Origin: Chryseobacterium lactis
Lineage (GTDB): Bacteria; Bacteroidota; Bacteroidia; Flavobacteriales; Weeksellaceae
Assembly: GCF_003815875.1 (NCBI RefSeq)
Contig: NZ_CP033924.1
Location: 3,348,001 to 3,412,000, forward strand
Length of the DNA stretch: 64,000 bases
Reading direction: 5' to 3'
How positions within the stretch are numbered: the stretch's first letter is position 1; each line of letters begins with the position of its first letter. The notes beneath the pieces were generated by a model that ran no database searches, was not told the origin of the DNA, and saw only the letters and a program-made list of their open reading frames with translations. A program made the translations under genes and the position numbers. Shown piece by piece: positions 63,178-64,000 of this stretch.

Positions 63178-64000
63178 TTATATTCTCCTTATTCTGTTTT
63201 TTTCGTAATCTTCAAAAATCATTTGCCCCAAACCGGATAAACCTGTTAAAAATGCTTTTCCTTTGTTCTGAGCTGTAAATGCTTCCACAAACTGACGCAG
63301 GTAAGGGTCCTGAGCAATCATAAAGGTTGTGATCGGAATTTTCAATTTTCTGGCCTGTGCCGCTTTATTGAGACACTGGTTCACAATCATTTCATCCAAA
63401 CCGTAGCTATTTGTATAAAATTCTCCGGTAGGAAGCTGAATACAGCTTGGTTTTCCGTCAGTAATCATGAAAATTTGCTTGTTGGTATTCCTTTTTCTGC
63501 GAAGAATATCCATTGCCAGCTCCAAACCGGCCACTGTATTGGTATGATAAGGCCCGACTTTGAGATAAGGAAGATCCTTTATTTTAATAGGCCACGCTTC
63601 GTTTCCGAATACAATAATATCAATGGAATCTTTGGGATATTTTCGTTTAATTAATTCTACCAAAGCCATAGCCACTTTTTTAGCAGGAGTGATGCGGTCT
63701 TCACCATATAAAATCATGGAGTGACTAATATCAATCATCAACACTGTACTCATTTGAGCCTTGTGCTTGGTTTCTTCTACTATAAGGTCGTCTTCGGTTA
63801 AACGAAGGTCAGCGATTCCGTTATTGATCTGGGCATTTTTTAAACTTTCGGTCATGTTGACTACCGAGAGATCATCTCCATATTGAAAAGAACGATTTTC
63901 GCCATCGCGTTCATCTCCAACTCCTGTCTTTGTTGTGCGATGATTTCCTGTGCCGCTTTTTTTCAGTTTTCCAAAAATCTGATCTAATGCATATTCCCGT
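63178..64000 (-). CDS. VWA-domain protein, partner of the MoxR ATPase, 3' part
   Basis: The frame is open to the right edge, so the start lies outside. MIDAS metal site: VLMIDISHSMILYG (D-x-S-x-S), Thr and FMITDGKPS (Asp). The last residues are EKNRIRRI. Upstream of the VWA domain the visible part is a charged linker with GTGNHRTTKTG. It is transcribed towards the ATPase gene after 75 bases. It resembles the D subunit of magnesium chelatase in arrangement, but no chlorophyll or cobalamin genes are visible. Confidence 0.86.
   Translation of the reverse strand, partial: REYALDQIFGKLKKSGTGNHRTTKTGVGDERDGENRSFQYGDDLSVVNMTESLKNAQINNGIADLRLTEDDLIVEETKHKAQMSTVLMIDISHSMILYGEDRITPAKKVAMALVELIKRKYPKDSIDIIVFGNEAWPIKIKDLPYLKVGPYHTNTVAGLELAMDILRRKRNTNKQIFMITDGKPSCIQLPTGEFYTNSYGLDEMIVNQCLNKAAQARKLKIPITTFMIAQDPYLRQFVEAFTAQNKGKAFLTGLSGLGQMIFEDYEKNRIRRI

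Overview
The window is an AT-rich stretch of chromosome from a Bacteroidota bacterium, most likely a flavobacterium of the Chryseobacterium/Weeksellaceae type. Two promoters match the Bacteroidota sigma factor pattern exactly (TTTG, 19 nt, TATCTTTG or TATATTTG). Starts lack Shine-Dalgarno sequences and sit in A-rich leaders. The arginine pathway uses an N-acylornithine carbamoyltransferase, and there are double-glycine-leader peptides of the kind common in Chryseobacterium. No phage, plasmid, CRISPR array or intact transposase was seen.

1-10.7 kb is biosynthetic: the end of an N-acylornithine carbamoyltransferase, argB, argE, argH, a divergent Lrp/AsnC regulator, then pyrB, carA and carB. Both pathways consume the carbamoyl phosphate made by CarAB. 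pyrB is preceded by a full promoter, a 23-codon leader ORF and an intrinsic terminator whose 5' arm begins at the leader stop codon, which looks like translation-coupled attenuation. 10.8-16.6 kb holds hypothetical proteins, two hydrolases, a DUF1801 protein and a membrane-anchored AraC regulator. 16.8-21.5 kb is a siderophore-type unit: TonB-dependent receptor, PepSY membrane protein, secreted esterase.

21.7-28 kb has a degenerate aspartyl-protease-fold protein with a lipoprotein partner, then a run of ogt, a PEP mutase/isocitrate lyase-like enzyme, ada, DUF2911, GNAT and cupin genes. 28-35 kb carries a PEGA lipoprotein, an alpha-L-fucosidase, dienelactone and HAD hydrolases, a stand-alone HSDR_N nuclease-like gene set head to head with holA, and trxB followed by a four-unit array of ~200-bp repeats. 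35-45 kb has a VOC protein, a large esterase, a retropepsin, tRNA-Ser(UGA), a jelly-roll/7TM protein, an Lrp regulator, an alpha/beta hydrolase, a P1 (DmpA-like) peptidase and a beta-lactamase-fold serine hydrolase.

45.7-53 kb is a compact signalling cluster: REC-PAS-histidine kinase, a 1202-residue CHASE3-HAMP-GAF-kinase with three receivers, REC, CheR, CheB, REC. It has a full methylation/demethylation pair but no CheA, CheW or chemoreceptor. 53-64 kb contains photolyase, ferrochelatase (probable TTG start), a MarR regulator, a Core-2-type glycosyltransferase, a small receiver, two tiny double-glycine peptides, further enzymes, and a MoxR-type ATPase paired with a VWA protein that runs off the window.

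Intergenic DNA is rich in short inverted-repeat elements of at least six kinds, each described separately below.
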